Shown here in pieces: positions 44,768-57,057 of a DNA stretch of 64,000 bases (within the stretch, counting starts at the first letter, position 1; every line of letters begins with the position of its first letter). The notes below the pieces were generated by a model. It saw only the letters and a program-made list of their open reading frames with translations. It had not been told where the DNA came from and searched no databases. Origin of the DNA: Akebia trifoliata (lineage: Eukaryota > Streptophyta > Magnoliopsida > Ranunculales > Lardizabalaceae); assembly GCA_017979445.1 (NCBI GenBank), contig CM030711.1, forward strand, positions 18,306,922-18,370,921, read 5' to 3'. The position numbers and the translations under genes were made by a program.

Positions 44768-46395
44768 GGCATAAAACTCTTTTTGCTTATAAAGCATGAA
44801 CTGAAAGTAAACCTAAAAACCTAAAAATTGGAAATTAAAAGAAAGGAGGAAAACAGAGAAGATTGGAGAAGATTATCTATGACTTTTGGCTGGTCTCTTA
44901 TTTATAGAAGCAAGATTAATGTTTCATAAATGTGGAACACTTCCATGTTTTACAAGGAGACTAAACCCTACTCTGTTACATCACAATCATGTCGCTTTAA
45001 AGTTGCACGAATCTTGAAGTAACTCTTGTCAACATCACCACACCGCGGCTCTTGTGGGCTCAATGAGTCTGGTTTTTCATCCGTGATCTTGTCTTGGGTC
45101 TTGGAATGTAATATACTTTTCCAATAATCCTATTTCATTCTTTTGGATCTCATGACTTTGACCTCTCACAAATAAATAACCGAATTTAGGCACAAAAATC
45201 ATAATTTATTATATAAAAATAATAAACATGGACTATCAATGAATTATATCTATTTAGGGGATTTAGAATATAATTAAACCATAAATTCTCTATAAATAGG
45301 GCCTTAGAAACCACTTTTTAGGCCATAATCACACCTCCAAGCCTATATTTTGCTAGCCCCGAGCAAAAATAAAAAAAACTTAGATAAAAATTTCACTTTA
45401 GTAGGTTATATGGCTGCATTTAGTGAATGCAGTAAGCCCTAAAATCCCTAGGTTACCTCTAGTAAATAAGTTTGACTTGTAAGGGTTTCAAGTGAATATA
45501 CCCACAAAATTCAAACACTTATAAAAATATCAAAATCAAAATCGATGTATATATATATAAACATAATGACATTTCATAAATCAATGAAAGGTCTTTATGT
45601 GTTTGAGAAGAGTTTTATTTTTTATTCCTCACTTTAAAAAATTTTAGAAATTGATAATTTGATTGGTTGTGCAAATTTTCTTATAAACGTCAAAAAATGT
45701 CAAACTTATCAGAACAAGGTTTCACCCCCTAACTAATAAGAATTGGTCGGTTAAACTTTAGTTTTAACTCGAAACTAAGCATCGTGTCTGAGATAATTAG
45801 AGGTATGGATGTTTACTTTAATACCTCTAAGGGCATTATCTGTGATGTTTCAACTTACTCACGTTTTTACCATTGACAACTTCCACCCTACTAAAACATT
45901 GTATTCGACTTCATTTGACTTTTTTTGCAATTTTAGTTCTACTATTAATTTGGTCATTTTCAAATTTTTCTATTTTTTCTTTTTGTCAACTTGTTTTCAC
46001 ACATCCCCATTTTTTCAACATAAAATAGGTAGTCCTTTTTCAAGGTACCCAGTTTATTCCTATGGTTCATGTTCCAATCATACTAATACTTCAGTTTTAT
46101 TTTTCTTCTAACCAGCCAACCAAAGGACAATGAAATCAAAGTTCACTAGACTTGATTTTCCCTAACACTCTAGGTAGAGAAGAGGGTCAACTCTTCTTCA
46201 GTGTTTTTGCTGCTCAATCAACAAATGCTAACCAGTCTGCAAATCGTTATAGTGCTAGTTGACCTTCTTGAGTCCCCTAAATCCCTTTCCAAATACATTT
46301 CGATACCCTTACTGAAGTACTTGATTGAGCTAAGACACATCCCCAAACACTAGGCTCGGTGTACGTTCCTTCTCAGGTGGTGGCTCATCGAACTC
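44768..46395 (-). mobile_element. Retroelement X, second copy (X'), inverted and truncated
   Basis: Reverse complement is colinear with 1030-1899 + 3558-4228 + 16996-17600, without insertions A and T1. The LTR start TGTGATTATGG is at 45333 (minus), preceded by the PPT-like GCTTGGAGG, with a TATA box near 44895. The decayed ORF end lies at about 46210-46395. It is cut at 46395 by a LINE and at 44768 by the LTR D joint. Confidence 0.85.
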
Positions 46396-47960
46396 TACCC
46401 CTCTTCTTAATAAATCTTTGGGTCCTGATGGATTTGACAGGAAAGCTTTTACAACTTATTGGGACTTTATTGGATTTGATGTTTGCGAGGAAATGCTTAA
46501 TTGTTTTTTTCAGAATAGTAAATTGTTGAGGGAGGTAAATGCCTCCATTATTTGTTTAATTTTGAAAGAATCGAATGCTAGGAAACTTGAAAATTACAGA
46601 ACTATATCCCTTTGCAATTTTTATATAGAATCATCTCAAAATCCTTGCCAACAAAAGATGCATTCCATCTATCGTCGGCTTCTTTTAAAGGTTGTAAAAT
46701 CCAAGATAATATCCTTTTGGCTCACAAAATTGTTAGAAATTTTCATCTTAATCAATCCCCTCAATACTTATGTGACAAAATTGATATCCAAAAAGGCTTT
46801 GATCATGTAAATTGGTCCTTCTAAAAATATATCCTTTTGCAAGTGGCTTGCCCTATTCGTTGGACAACATGGGTGATGGAATGTCACAATTCCTAGGACT
46901 TCCATTAACATTAATGGTTCATCTCTTGGTTATATTCCGAGTGAGAAAGGCCTCTTTCAAGGACATTCCCGTTCTCCTTATTTATTCACATTGGAAATCT
47001 AAGCTTCTTTATTTTTGATCCAATCGAAAGTCAAATCTAGTTCCATCATCCTTCATTCAATTCAAAGAGCCTTAGGGTTATCCCATCTTACCTTTGCGGA
47101 ATGTGCTCATTTTCTCTATGATTGATCATAATTCAATTAGATGCATTAAATAAGTTTTAAACTCCTTGCATTCATTTTCAGTCTTCCTAGTTAATGTTAA
47201 AAAAAGCAAAAATAAAAATAAAAAAACTAGTGCAGCCTGGTTGAATAAGGATGATTTCTTAAAACCAATCAGTTTTTAAAAAGTAGGTATCCTACTAATA
47301 ACATACTTGGGTCTTCCTTGTTTTTCTTCACGTCTAATCAATTCCTTGTGCCAACAATTGATTGATAGAGTCCACCATCTTTTGCAGGTCATTTGGAATT
47401 AATAAAATCATTCCTTTCCAGCTATAACATTTATTGGCCTGGTTGTTTCAATATTCCAACAAATTTCTTTGAGAAATTTAAATCCCTCTTTAAACATGTA
47501 ACTCTAATGGGAACTTGAGTTCAAAAAAGTTCCTATGAAGCACTTTTGGGAGATAGAAGTAAAGTTTACGGGAAGAATATTATTTGGAACCGCTCAATAG
47601 TACTAATTGTTTCCTTTATTACTTGGCTAGAAATCGACAAGAAGGTATCTATGGCTAAGAACCTGAGAAGACATGTGTTAATGGTGGTTTCTAGCCAGAT
47701 GCATTTTATATAAAAACTCCATAGAAGACAATGGATACATCTGTTCTTTGTTCTTTGGCTGTCCAAATACTGCTTGGATATGGGAAAAGTTTTAGAGAAA
47801 AATTTGACATTAGTAGAATTGGGCTTGGTTCAGCAGCTATAGATGCTCTAGTAATGAAACATTTTCGTTTCCTAGCAGAATTGAAAGCTCTGTTTTGGGA
47901 GTTTCCACGTTGTTCTTGGTGTAGGAACCATAAGTTAACTCCACGTAGGATGTAGGTTGG
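46396..47960 (+). pseudogene. LINE reverse transcriptase remnant
   Basis: Reads SLGPDGFDRKAFTTYWDFIG, then VNASIICLILKESNARKLEN with YRTISLCN (usual FRPISLCN), DNILLAHKIVRNFHLN, and KIDIQKGFDHVNWSF (usual KAYDxxxW). Near 47072-47110 it reads RALGLSHLTFAECAHFL, where the catalytic FADD is FAEC (47093-47104). The thumb patch TYLGLPCFSSRLINSL is at 47310, and a zf-RVT-like tail (FITWLEIDKKVS) at 47613-47650. Several stops and frame changes exist. It is an L1-type plant LINE without its endonuclease half. Confidence 0.82.
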
Positions 47961-47974
47961 TCCACAGTGAAGAG

Positions 47975-48130
47975 AACGGGTTAGGAGTTTAGTTATGGGT
48001 TATGGAAGGTGTTAAGAACCGAACCCATCCGATTAGGGAGTCTATCTCTATAATGTTCATGCCTAACCTCTGATCAACTAGATTTGACTTGAACCACAAA
48101 ATGCTAGACTAGGCACATTTTATCATCTTA
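47975..48130 (-). mobile_element. Tat-type LTR end fragment, reverse orientation
   Basis: GGAAGGTGTTAAGAACCGAACCC at 48004 matches the hairpin region of the T1-family LTRs (inverted GGTGCCTAACACCTTCC), followed by GGGAGTCTATCTC. The remainder of an LTR cannot be traced. Confidence 0.4.
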
Positions 48131-48479
48131 AGCACCAAATCCACATCCTATATATAGGCAAGTATGCATCTTTATCAAACCGTGAAATCTAAACTCTTAA
48201 AATTTTTGTTGACTTGACCCGATCAAGAAACCATATAAAACCCCAACTTTACAAAAACAAATCAATCCGATCTAACAGTAGAACCTTAGGCTTTTACCAT
48301 AAGAAAATAAAGTTATCGAGAAACCACATTTTGAAACTTTTAGTAGGTGACTCGAGAGAAATTTACGGTATGAGACAATGTTGGGCCCTCAAATAGGTTA
48401 TGAAAATCAAATTTTCTTTACGCTTGGAAACCTTGGACTCTGAAAGTGCTGACAAAAATCCAAAATTCTCTTTTTTGTT

Positions 48480-48604
48480 TTTGAAACCTTGAACGAAACT
48501 AGACTCTTGTGACATTTTAAAGGCTAGAATCAATTTAAACCAAACTTGAGATTTCAACGTTTTAAAACCTTGAACAAAACTAGACTCTTGTGACGTTTTA
48601 AAGT
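48480..48604 (+). repeat. Direct repeat of about 42 bp, two copies
   Basis: GAACGAAACTAGACTCTTGT at about 48492 and GAACAAAACTAGACTCTTGT at about 48573, each followed by GACRTTTTAAAG. The minus-strand open stretch over it is an artefact. Confidence 0.7.
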
Positions 48605-50949
48605 CATGCTGTAAGACTAGTGCATCAACTTCACCCAAACTATTTTCTTTCTACAGAAATCTTTTCCAAGTGATTCAGCAAATTTTGACACACAAATGTC
48701 AACATACCTCTCGCTAAGCTCAACCATGACCCACATGGGGTTCGACTCATTCCAAATCTTGAGTCGCTGAGTCAACTCCGCCACGATTCTAAACAAAATT
48801 GTGAAGAATAAAAAGTAAACCATTTAAATGATTGGAGCATTCAAAATAAATAACTAGTCATCCCATCACTCAAAGTTATAAAAGGACTAGTTTTTGAGGT
48901 TCTTGACCCGGCAACAAAATTTAGTAAATCAATTTGATCGGTGGCTATCGATCACCAACAAACCAAAACAGAACTGAACGTCATGGGATGGGGATTCACA
49001 TAGGAAAACTTTATCCACCCATTGGCATTCCCCTAGGTTTCAACTTTAAATTCAGTACAATTCCACTTATTTATGGATGTTGCGGTGGATCAATCAAATG
49101 ATATATTTTTTTTTCTATGTTATAATAAAATAAAATAAAAAACAAAGAACAAAACACAGATCAATAAGAAAGAGTCACCACATCCATAATGGCTATCCAA
49201 ATCAGACGAAATTGAATAATAAAATAATTAAAATATGTGAAAAAAATTCAAGAACTATAAGTAGATTTTTGCATGGACTCAAATAGTATCATAACACCTA
49301 AAAAAAAAAAACAAATTATTAAAAGATAATAATTTGAGCTTCCATCCTCATTCATTTTTTCCAAAAAGAAATGTCTTTCGCTGTACCACAAGTAGGGAGT
49401 GACATTTGGGTAGAACCGAACCCAAATGCATTAATCTAATAGGTTGCAAATGTGCATTCAATGTCACATCTTTAGGCATAATCAAGTTAACTAAACATTC
49501 AGAAAGGAATGGTACTAGTTTCAAACAGAACTCCCCTGTCCCTTCTCTCCGAGTTGTTCAGCATCTATGAGTAAAATATTGGTCTATTGGATTTTGCACA
49601 TTACAATATATGAGTGTAAAACAAATTGCTCCAAATTTGTGAAAAAGCATTTGAATGCGTCTAGTGCTTGGTTGTCCACCATCGACCACAAATTGAACAA
49701 TTTTTTTACATTCTCCCATGGATTCCCATTCCCTTAAGAAATAGTTTCAAACTTTGCAATCAAATACATCAGTGCAATTGTAGATTCTGTGAATTTACAT
49801 TCATTACAAGGCACCCCTTAGTGTTATTGCATGTTGTCTCGTGACAACATTTACAAAAAATTTGTTTCATTATTACCTTGACTTTTTTTTATTTTTTGGA
49901 TTAGTAAGCTAGAGCTCTAAAGGACCCCCACAACTTTCATTAAAAACAGAACAAAGTTACGAGCGAGCAAAATTAAAAGTCAAATCATCCTATAATATGG
50001 AAATAAGCTTTATAGGCAAGAGTAAAGGATCTAGAACCATAAAGTTCTGATACACAAGATACAATAGAACCCAAGAGATCAATTAAAACTCAAGACATAA
50101 TAGAAGTGATTTATAGTTTCCAACCCTACAATATACTTGGCTAATATCTTAGGTTTATTTATGCTCAATAAACCATGGCGAGTTCGTGTAGGAACTTGGA
50201 TAGTGCTCAATAAACTGAGCCTTCAACATCAAAATGTAATGATAGGCAAACTCAAAAGCAACTGATATATAGCATTGACCATGGGAATTAGGTTAATAAA
50301 AATAAATACCTCTATAAGCACTATCTCCTCATCTGCATTCCAATCTAGACAAATAAGGGGGAATGACAAATTGTCCTGTTGAAAAAATATTAAATAAATT
50401 ATAAAACAAATATAAAAAGCAGGAAAATATTGACATTAAAAAATTAAATTAAAAACATTATATAAGTAGTTAAACCATTACTTGAATCGTGTTACAAAAG
50501 AAATAGAAAACCTTGTTCACATGCAAAAGAAGACGGACAAACAAAAAAAAAAAAAACTATTGAAATTGGAATTAAGTGACAAATTAATAAAATTTACTAC
50601 AGTCAGAATCATTAGTATACACATTAATTTATGAAAGATAACATATTGTAAAAGAAGCTATTAATTAAGAAAATAAAATAATAATGAGTGGTTTTACTAA
50701 CCATGACCCTATAAGGGTGATTGCTTTCATGAGATGTAAGCTCAGCTCCAACAGAACACACATTAGACATTTCTTCCTTACCGAGAAAGGGTTGACAAAC
50801 AAGGAAAAAAGAAGTGAAAACAAAAAAAAACAAAAAGCAAATATCTCAACGATGGCTATTGGTGAAGGGTTGTTATTCCTCTTCCTTTTGGAAGAGAATC
50901 CTCATGTTTTAATGAATAATTAGTTTCACTCTTCTTTAATTTACACCAC
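48605..50949. other. Unassigned AT-rich stretch
   Basis: No gene or element is recognised. It contains A-rich and T-rich runs (49090-49150, 49295-49320, 50540-50560). Open stretches at 48617-48823 and 50624-50923 show no family pattern. Confidence 0.35.
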
Positions 50950-51775
50950 ACGGTATACCTTATCTTTTATCAACCCATTGCTTCCATTTTCTCTGAGGGT
51001 ATTTCCACCCATTGATCCTGTATACATGGAAACGCCTTTAAAGATTGAGAAACGTAGAATAATTATGGTAAATGAAAAAAGTAAAGCAATATCTACAGAC
51101 TGAAACAACTATTATACAATAATTTATAACAAACAATGGTAGAAAGCATAGCTAGACAGGGTAGATCTAGTTTGTCTGCAGCATAATTTGGAGATTGAAT
51201 CATAAGTGTCTGTCCTTTTTTTTTTTTTTTGGTATTCCAATATGTTAACTGGTCTAAGCACAGCCGAATTCGGTGTTCTAAGATCAGTTTTGGGATCTAA
51301 GCCCATCTTCTTGGACTCTACCATTTGCGAGCTTCGGCCAAAAGGTTTTTGTTGATGTATGAATAAGCCTAGGCTCCTTTCTTTGTCGATGTCTCATTTT
51401 CGTAGTTGTTAAAAAAATGCTGAGGTAAGTTTAATCATGATAAAGGAAAAATCAAGTTTTTTAAAAAAATTAATATAATAATAAGAAGATTAAAACTTGA
51501 CCCTTCAAAAAAAATATATGCTTCATGGACTCGAAAAACATTCAAAATGTCTCAATGTTTTTCTTCTATCTCTTATGTCACTCTCTCTCTCTCTCTTAAG
51601 AAATTGGATGAAGGTTTAGTTGAAATACTATAATGTAGTCCACATAGTAAATTATATATCCATGGGCTTCGCAAAAAGAACTATATATCCATGACTTTGA
51701 TCGTCTTCTTCTTTACTATTTATCGTATAGAGATGAAGAAGATTACGCTAAAAAAATTCATAGTTTTATTATGAC
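50950..51775 (+). repeat. Third, diverged copy of the duplicated gene locus
   Basis: Same orientation as arm 1. Shares CCCATTGCTTCCATTTTCTC with arm 2 (inverted), CTAGACAGGGTAGATCTAG with both arms, and ATATATCCATG...CTTTGATC with 34060. It lacks LTR D, the MITE-like segment and the CACTA-like element. Minus-strand peptide blocks WVEIPSEKMEAMG (about 50970-51005) and LRTPNSAVLRPVNI (about 51240-51290) are remnants of the unidentified gene. Confidence 0.65.
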
Positions 51776-52580
51776 TTTTATTCTTATGTTCTGTTGGAGG
51801 CAAGTTTTGAACTAAAGACCTCTTGAGGGTTATTTGTAAAATGTAAAGACTTCCTTAATTGTTAAAACATAAGCTAAAAGAACTTTTTCCTTTTTTATAT
51901 AAGTTGAAAGTCAAAAATTCTGTTAGTTTTCTTGTTTTTGAGAATTGTAGAAACAACTCTTCCAAATTTTAATCCCACATTGGATAAATATAAGTGTTGC
52001 GCTCGCCTAATATAAGATTCAACTCTCTTACTTGCTTGAATGTGAATGAGAAAGAGAGTGGGCCTTGTGCGCACATGGAAGGCCCAAGACACCATAGGAC
52101 TACATCCCATTGTGTTTGGGGCTAACCCACAGAAAAACTTTTCTATGTGTGTGAACATGCAATACGTTCGCAGCGGGTGCAAATCTTGGTTGTAAGCCTC
52201 ACATGGGTGTGCGTGATTTTTCTTTTATTTCTAACTGTTAAATACTAATGTCAATTTCATTTCTTTAATGTGTTTTAAACCATTGGGTTCTCCAACATTT
52301 AGAAATAGGTTAAAATTAAGGCCTATGTGTTTCTGAACATTATTCACAAGTTGACTTATGAAGGCATTAAATTGCAAAAATAGTTCATAGTATCATCTCT
52401 AATTGAGAAAGTTCCTAAGAGTTGGAACGAATACAAGACCAACTAGATTTCAATCATCATAGAGTTTAGGAGAGAAACATGGATCCCAAGCATCTTTTGT
52501 AATAATTATGCTTGTAGAGGGAAATAACCTCGCAATTATCTAAGCCATATATGTGTCCAGGCTAGTTAAGTGGTACCATG
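51776..52580. other. Unassigned stretch left of element Y
   Basis: Contains AATCCCACATTGGATAAATA at 51971, a phrase frequent in short plant retro-repeats, and a TGTGCGCACATGG palindrome-like patch at 52065. No complete element could be delimited. Confidence 0.35.
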
Positions 52581-53092
52581 TGCAGACCCGTATACGGGAA
52601 CTACCCATCAACAGGGCAGGTCAAAGCAGAGATCTCCCTAGTCTAGCTAGAAGGGCAACACAACACTAAATAAGACCTGGTCTGCCAAGTATGGCAAACA
52701 TGGTCAAAGAATACCCATAATCTTGATATGCATATGTAAAGCCCTGAGATCTCAGAGAGATTTCCCCAGTATAGTATATAACCAATCCAGAATATCCCCA
52801 TTCCTTTTGTGGATCATAGAATCCAGAAATTCTCTAGGATCACTGCCCGTGAGAGGAGGAAACCTTGATTTGCAGCAAGAATCCATAAATAGCACAATAA
52901 GCATAGAAGAATAGATCCTTTGGAGAATTGGAGGTTTAACCAGTTCTTTAGACTATTCCTTAACTTCTTTAACTTGAGCGTCAGAGTGATTTTGGCAAGT
53001 GCCATGTCGGCACGAGGAGTAGGGTGACAGAAGGGACTTTAAATTTGTGAAGTAGAGTCCATCCGCACCGTTTAACGGATTTTGACCGCACA
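52581..53092 (+). repeat. 5' LTR of element Y, ends approximate
   Basis: Starts TGCAGACCCGTATACGGG and ends near GACCGCACA just before the PBS. TATATAA at 52775-52781 is the likely promoter. The start could be two bases earlier. No target duplication can be tested because the 3' end is missing. Confidence 0.65.
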
Positions 53093-53096
53093 AAAC

Positions 53097-53114
53097 TGAC
53101 GCATTATGTGGGAA
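53097..53114 (+). promoter_or_regulatory. PBS of element Y (tRNA-Asp type, mutated)
   Basis: TGACGCATTATGTGGGAA differs by a few bases from TGGCGCCGTCTGTGGGAA, the PBS I remember for many plant gypsy elements primed by tRNA-Asp. Confidence 0.65.
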
Positions 53115-53169
53115 ACCAATAGCATATTGATTTCAGTCGAAATAATAGTGAGATCCACCAGAACCATCG

Positions 53170-54240
53170 AAGTCAATGCATCCCTACCCGTGGCACCAGT
53201 CACAGATGTTTAACTCTTGGCAATGTTAGAGACCATGAGTAAGCAACAAGAAGAGATGCAGAAGAAGATGGATGACTTAGCCAAATAAAATTAAAATTTC
53301 AGACAACGTCTCGATAACCAGCAGCCATTAAGACAAGATCTCAAACGAAAGATCCTCAACCTCCTGTTGAAGATGATCGCGCTTCGAATATAGAAGAAAG
53401 CGCTTAACTGTTGATCCCGACGGGAGAAAGATGGATAGAAGTTGCTATTGCAACTACTCGAGTAGAGTCCACAATGGGTCTGACTCGAAAAGAAATCAAA
53501 AGAGAGAAGGAGGTGATAAAGAGTGTTGATATTGGCACAATGGCAACGCAAGCTGTCAAGGGAATTTAGAAGTCTCCTTTTGCAGTAGAGATCCTAGCGA
53601 AAGAAATTTCAAAAATGTTTATGCTGCCATGTTTCACCCCTTACTTAGGGACGAAAAATCCAATGGAACATCTTTTCCACTTTGGACAGATGCTTACCTT
53701 GTGGGAAGGAAACAAAGAATTGATGTGCAGACTATTCCCAGCTAGTTTGTAGGGGAATGCATTAACATGATTCCAAAAATTTTCATGTGGATCTATAGCT
53801 TCTTTTGAGGAGTTTTTGTACTACCTTTATAACACATTACATTGGCAATAGAAAGAATGGCAAAGACATAGATGCTCTGCTCAACATGAGAATGCAGTTT
53901 GGAGAGAGCCTCAAAAAGTTTACAAGAAAATTCAGGGAATAAGCGATGTCTTTGGAAAGTTGTAATGAGAGAATGGTCATAGTAGTGTTCAGAAACTCTT
54001 TGCCCTCTGGCTCGAGGTTATATAGGTCTCTTGTGAAGAAGTGACCAAAAGCATTAAGCAAACTATTTGAAAGAGTAGAAAATATATTTGCATGGAAGAT
54101 GATCCTCGAAATTCCACTGGGAAGAATAAAGTAGTACACACTGTAGTGAAGCCCAGGAAGCAACATCAGCCATAGCAATAGAGCAGAAAGAGACCGCTCA
54201 AGTAAGACGAAGAGCAGAGGAGAGAGGGACATATTTTTCT
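53170..54240 (+). pseudogene. gag pseudogene of element Y
   Basis: Reads SPFAVEILAKEISKMFMLPC, then YLGTKNPMEHLFHFGQML, MCRLFPASL, a stop, GNALT, a stop, FQKFSCGSIASFEEF. After a frame change near 53880 it reads MRMQFGESLKKFTRKFRE and FAWKMILEIPLG. This is the retrotransposon gag domain (usual patterns DPxEHLxxF, AxxWFxxLPxGSIxSFxEL). Gag packages element RNA. The N-terminal part (53240-53570) is a charged linker. At least six stops and one frameshift interrupt it; a zinc knuckle is not seen. Confidence 0.75.
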
Positions 54241-54639
54241 ATGCCCCTTATTGAGATTTTACTACTCATTGTGAATGAGCCTTATTTTGAATAACCAACA
54301 CTACTTCCTTGAGATGAGAGATATTGCAAATATCACAAGGTGTTGGTATACACCACCAACAGATGCTAGGCCTTGAAAAGGTTTCTACAAAGGTTGGCAG
54401 AGCAGGACAGACAAAGAGACCTGCCCAGAAGACAAGGGAAAAAATCCACCCCGAGACAAGAATCAAAGGCCTGATCATCCACCTGTTGAAGGGTATGATG
54501 GAAGGGTAGTAGTGATGCATGATGTCCTTAAGCAAAATAGTAGAAGGTCAGGTTAGAGCAAAGCTGACGAAAGAGTCAAGAGACGACAAGCAAAGCACCT
54601 TGCTCACATCTACATAGGAAGAAGTGATCTACAGAGAAA

Positions 54640-55100
54640 ATAGAGCCCTACAAAGAGCAGACCATGGCTTTTACCTATAAGGACCTAGAGGGGGTAGTGA
54701 GGACCATTTATGATGCATTGTTGGTGACCCTCTAGGTGGGCACCTTCACTCTCAAGAGGATGCTGATCGACAAGTGCAGTTCTGTCAACATTTTATATGA
54801 TTCGACCTTTCTGAAGATGGGTCTTAGTAGAAATGTGCTAACCCCAACGGGTGCACCTTTAATTGGGTTTGATGGGAGATCAAACCAACCATGGGGAGAG
54901 ATCGTATTGCCTATACAGGTAGAACCGATAACATTGATGATCAGGTTCATGGTTGTTGAGGCAAGTTCCCCATACAATGTCATCCTAGGTAGATGGTGGA
55001 AATATGAGATGAGGGTCATTTCCTCTACATATTGCCAGATCTTGAGGTTCCCAACACCAGAAGGGATGTGGGATATACGAGGGGATCAGGTAGCTGCCTA
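54640..55100 (+). pseudogene. Aspartic protease of element Y
   Basis: Open at 54736-55101. Reads MLIDKCSSVNILYDSTFLKM, where the family has LVDxGSSxxI (active-site D kept, glycine replaced by cysteine), then PLIGFDGRS, WGEIVLPIQVEP, and ASSPYNVILGRWWKYEMRVI with SSTYCQILRFPTPEG and DIRGDQVAA. It lies in a different frame from the RT, the change falling near 55190. It would have cleaved the Gag-Pol polyprotein. Confidence 0.85.
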
Positions 55101-55189
55101 GGTGTTTACGTTGGATAAGAAGGAGCTCTCAGAAGATAATGTCCAACAATAGTAGTTACAATAAGGGAAAATTGAGCCTAGAGCACCCA

Positions 55190-56060
55190 TGCTTAGGGAA
55201 AGTCCAGATGGTGGATGTAAGGGAAGGTAATTAGATCGAAGTAGGAGCAGAGCTGGCATCAGAAGAGCTGAAAGAGCTAATAGACTACCTAAAAAGGAAT
55301 CGGGACGTTTTTACCTATTACATAGAAGAGATGTCGGGCATCAGCCCAATAGTGATTTGCCATCACTTGAATATGGAATCAACTATCAAGCTAGTAAAAC
55401 AGAAACCAAGAAGATTAACACCACAATTTAGAGAAATAGTAAACGAAGAGGTAAGAAAGCTAATCAAAGCAGGGCTCATTAGAGAAGCACAACTCCTTGA
55501 TTGGATAATAAATATTGTAGTAGTACCAAAAAAGAATGGGAAGGTTAGAGTCTATATAGAATTCACAAATCTGAACAAGACCTGCTTTAAGGATAGTTTT
55601 CCTATACCAAGTATAGACCAGCTTGTGGATTCAACTTCAGGCTACGAAAGGTTGTCCTTCATGGATGATTATTCTGGCTACAATCAGATATAGCTTAACC
55701 TGGTAGATCAAGAGAAGTTAGTTTTCATCACTGAGCAAGTACTCTATTGCTATAAAGTTATGCCCTTTGGGTTGAAAAATGCTAAGACGACTTATCAGAG
55801 ACTGGTAACAGAACTCTTTAGGGATCTAATAAGCAAGACTGTAGAAGTCTATATTGGTGATTTGTTAGCAAAGAGTAAGAAGAAAGAAGATCATGTTGCT
55901 AATCTAGAAGAGGTTTTTTCTCGAGTGAGAAAAGTTGGGATGAAGCTCAACCTAGAGAAATTCACTTTCGCGTTAACTTTGGGGAAGTTCTTGGGCTACC
56001 TGGTCACCAAAAGAGGCATAAAAGCCTACCTAGACCAGATCAAAGCACTACTAGATATGT
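55190..56060 (+). pseudogene. Reverse transcriptase of element Y
   Basis: One frame from about 55195. It reads YIEEMSGISPIVICHHLNME, KQKPRRLTPQFREIVNEEVR, VPKKNGKVRVYIEFTNLNK, and FMDDYSGYNQI followed by a TAG stop at 55691 (one step from CAG). It continues with MPFGLKNAKTTYQRLV and EVYIGDLLAKSK, where the catalytic YxDD box is YIGD, and KFLGYLVTKRGI. All RT blocks are present in order, but the lost aspartate and stops make it inactive. The RNase H follows in the same frame. Confidence 0.9.
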
Positions 56061-57057
56061 TTTCCTTGAAAACGCAGAAAAAATTCCAGCACTTAATAGG
56101 AAGAGTTACAGCCCTTAACCAATTCATTTCTAGATATTCAGATAAATACATGCCACTATACTGGCTGTTGCAGAAAAATACCAAGTTCGACTGGACAGAA
56201 CACTGTGAGCAAACCTTCACAAAATTGAAGAAATATCTAGGTAGATCGCCTATACTCTCCAAACTAGAAGTACAAGAGGAACTAGGATTGTACCTCGCTA
56301 TTTCAGAATGCGCACATAGTTTAGTCTTGGTTAAGGCTAGAACAACGGCAAAGCAGCCTATCAACTTTTTAAGCAAGACCTTCACTAATGCTGAGATATG
56401 CTATTCCAAACTAGAGAAGATGGGATTTGTTTTAGTTTTCATAGCATTGTGCCTAATACCGTACTTCCAAATGTACCAAATGCATGTAATTACATAATAC
56501 CCATTGAAGTCTGTCTTGGGAAAAATAAAGGGATCGGACAGAATAACAAAATAGACTGTACAACTAATAGAGTTTGGACTTGAGTATAAGCCCAAAGTCT
56601 CGCAAAGAGGCCAAGCCGTGGCAGACTTTCTAATAGAGGAAAAAGTAAATTTTTTGGTAGAAGAGTTGGAACATGCTGAAGAAGGGCAAAGAACGAACAA
56701 CCATCCAGGGTAGAGAGTCTACGTGAATGGATCTTCAAATGTGGAAGGATTAAGAATAAGAGTAATGTTGATCACTCTTGACGGCTTTAGGATAGGAAAG
56801 ACATTCCGATTGGGATTCAGAGCATTGACGAATGTAACAGAATATGAAGTAATCCTACTTTTCCTCAATTTGTTGACATGGTTAGGGGTAACGGAGGTTA
56901 CAGTATACAGTGACTCATAGCTAATAGTTAATCACATCAACAAGATGTTTGACGTATGAGATCCTATGATGCAGCTTTACCTAGAGAAAATCAAGTCTAC
57001 CATACTTCTAGTTGGAGAAATCAGAGTAGAGCACATACCACAGACAGACAACAGTCA
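56061..57057 (+). pseudogene. RNase H region of element Y, first copy
   Basis: Same frame as RT. The connection domain reads LIGRVTALNQFISRYSDKYM, FDWTEHCEQTFTKLKKYL and LYLAISECAHSLVLVKARTT. The second part reads EYKPKVSQRGQAVADFLIEE, VYVNGSSNVEG, VTVYSDS and EHIPQTDNSHV. Stops lie at 56495, at ITK*T (56549), before RVYVN (56711, TGG to TAG), after YSDS (56918, CAG to TAG) and at 56957 (CGA to TGA). It would degrade the RNA of the RNA-DNA hybrid. Confidence 0.85.
56290..57057 (+). repeat. Tandem duplication in element Y, unit 1 (768 bp)
   Basis: From TGTACCTCGCTATTTCAG to CAGACAGACAACAGTCA. It is repeated directly as 57058-57828. The joint shares the short word TGTA. Confidence 0.9.

Noticed and set aside
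51965..52100. Possible TRIM or short LTR with AATCCCACATTGGATAAATA
   Set aside because: The phrase is common in plant repeats, but no termini, direct repeats or target duplication could be placed.
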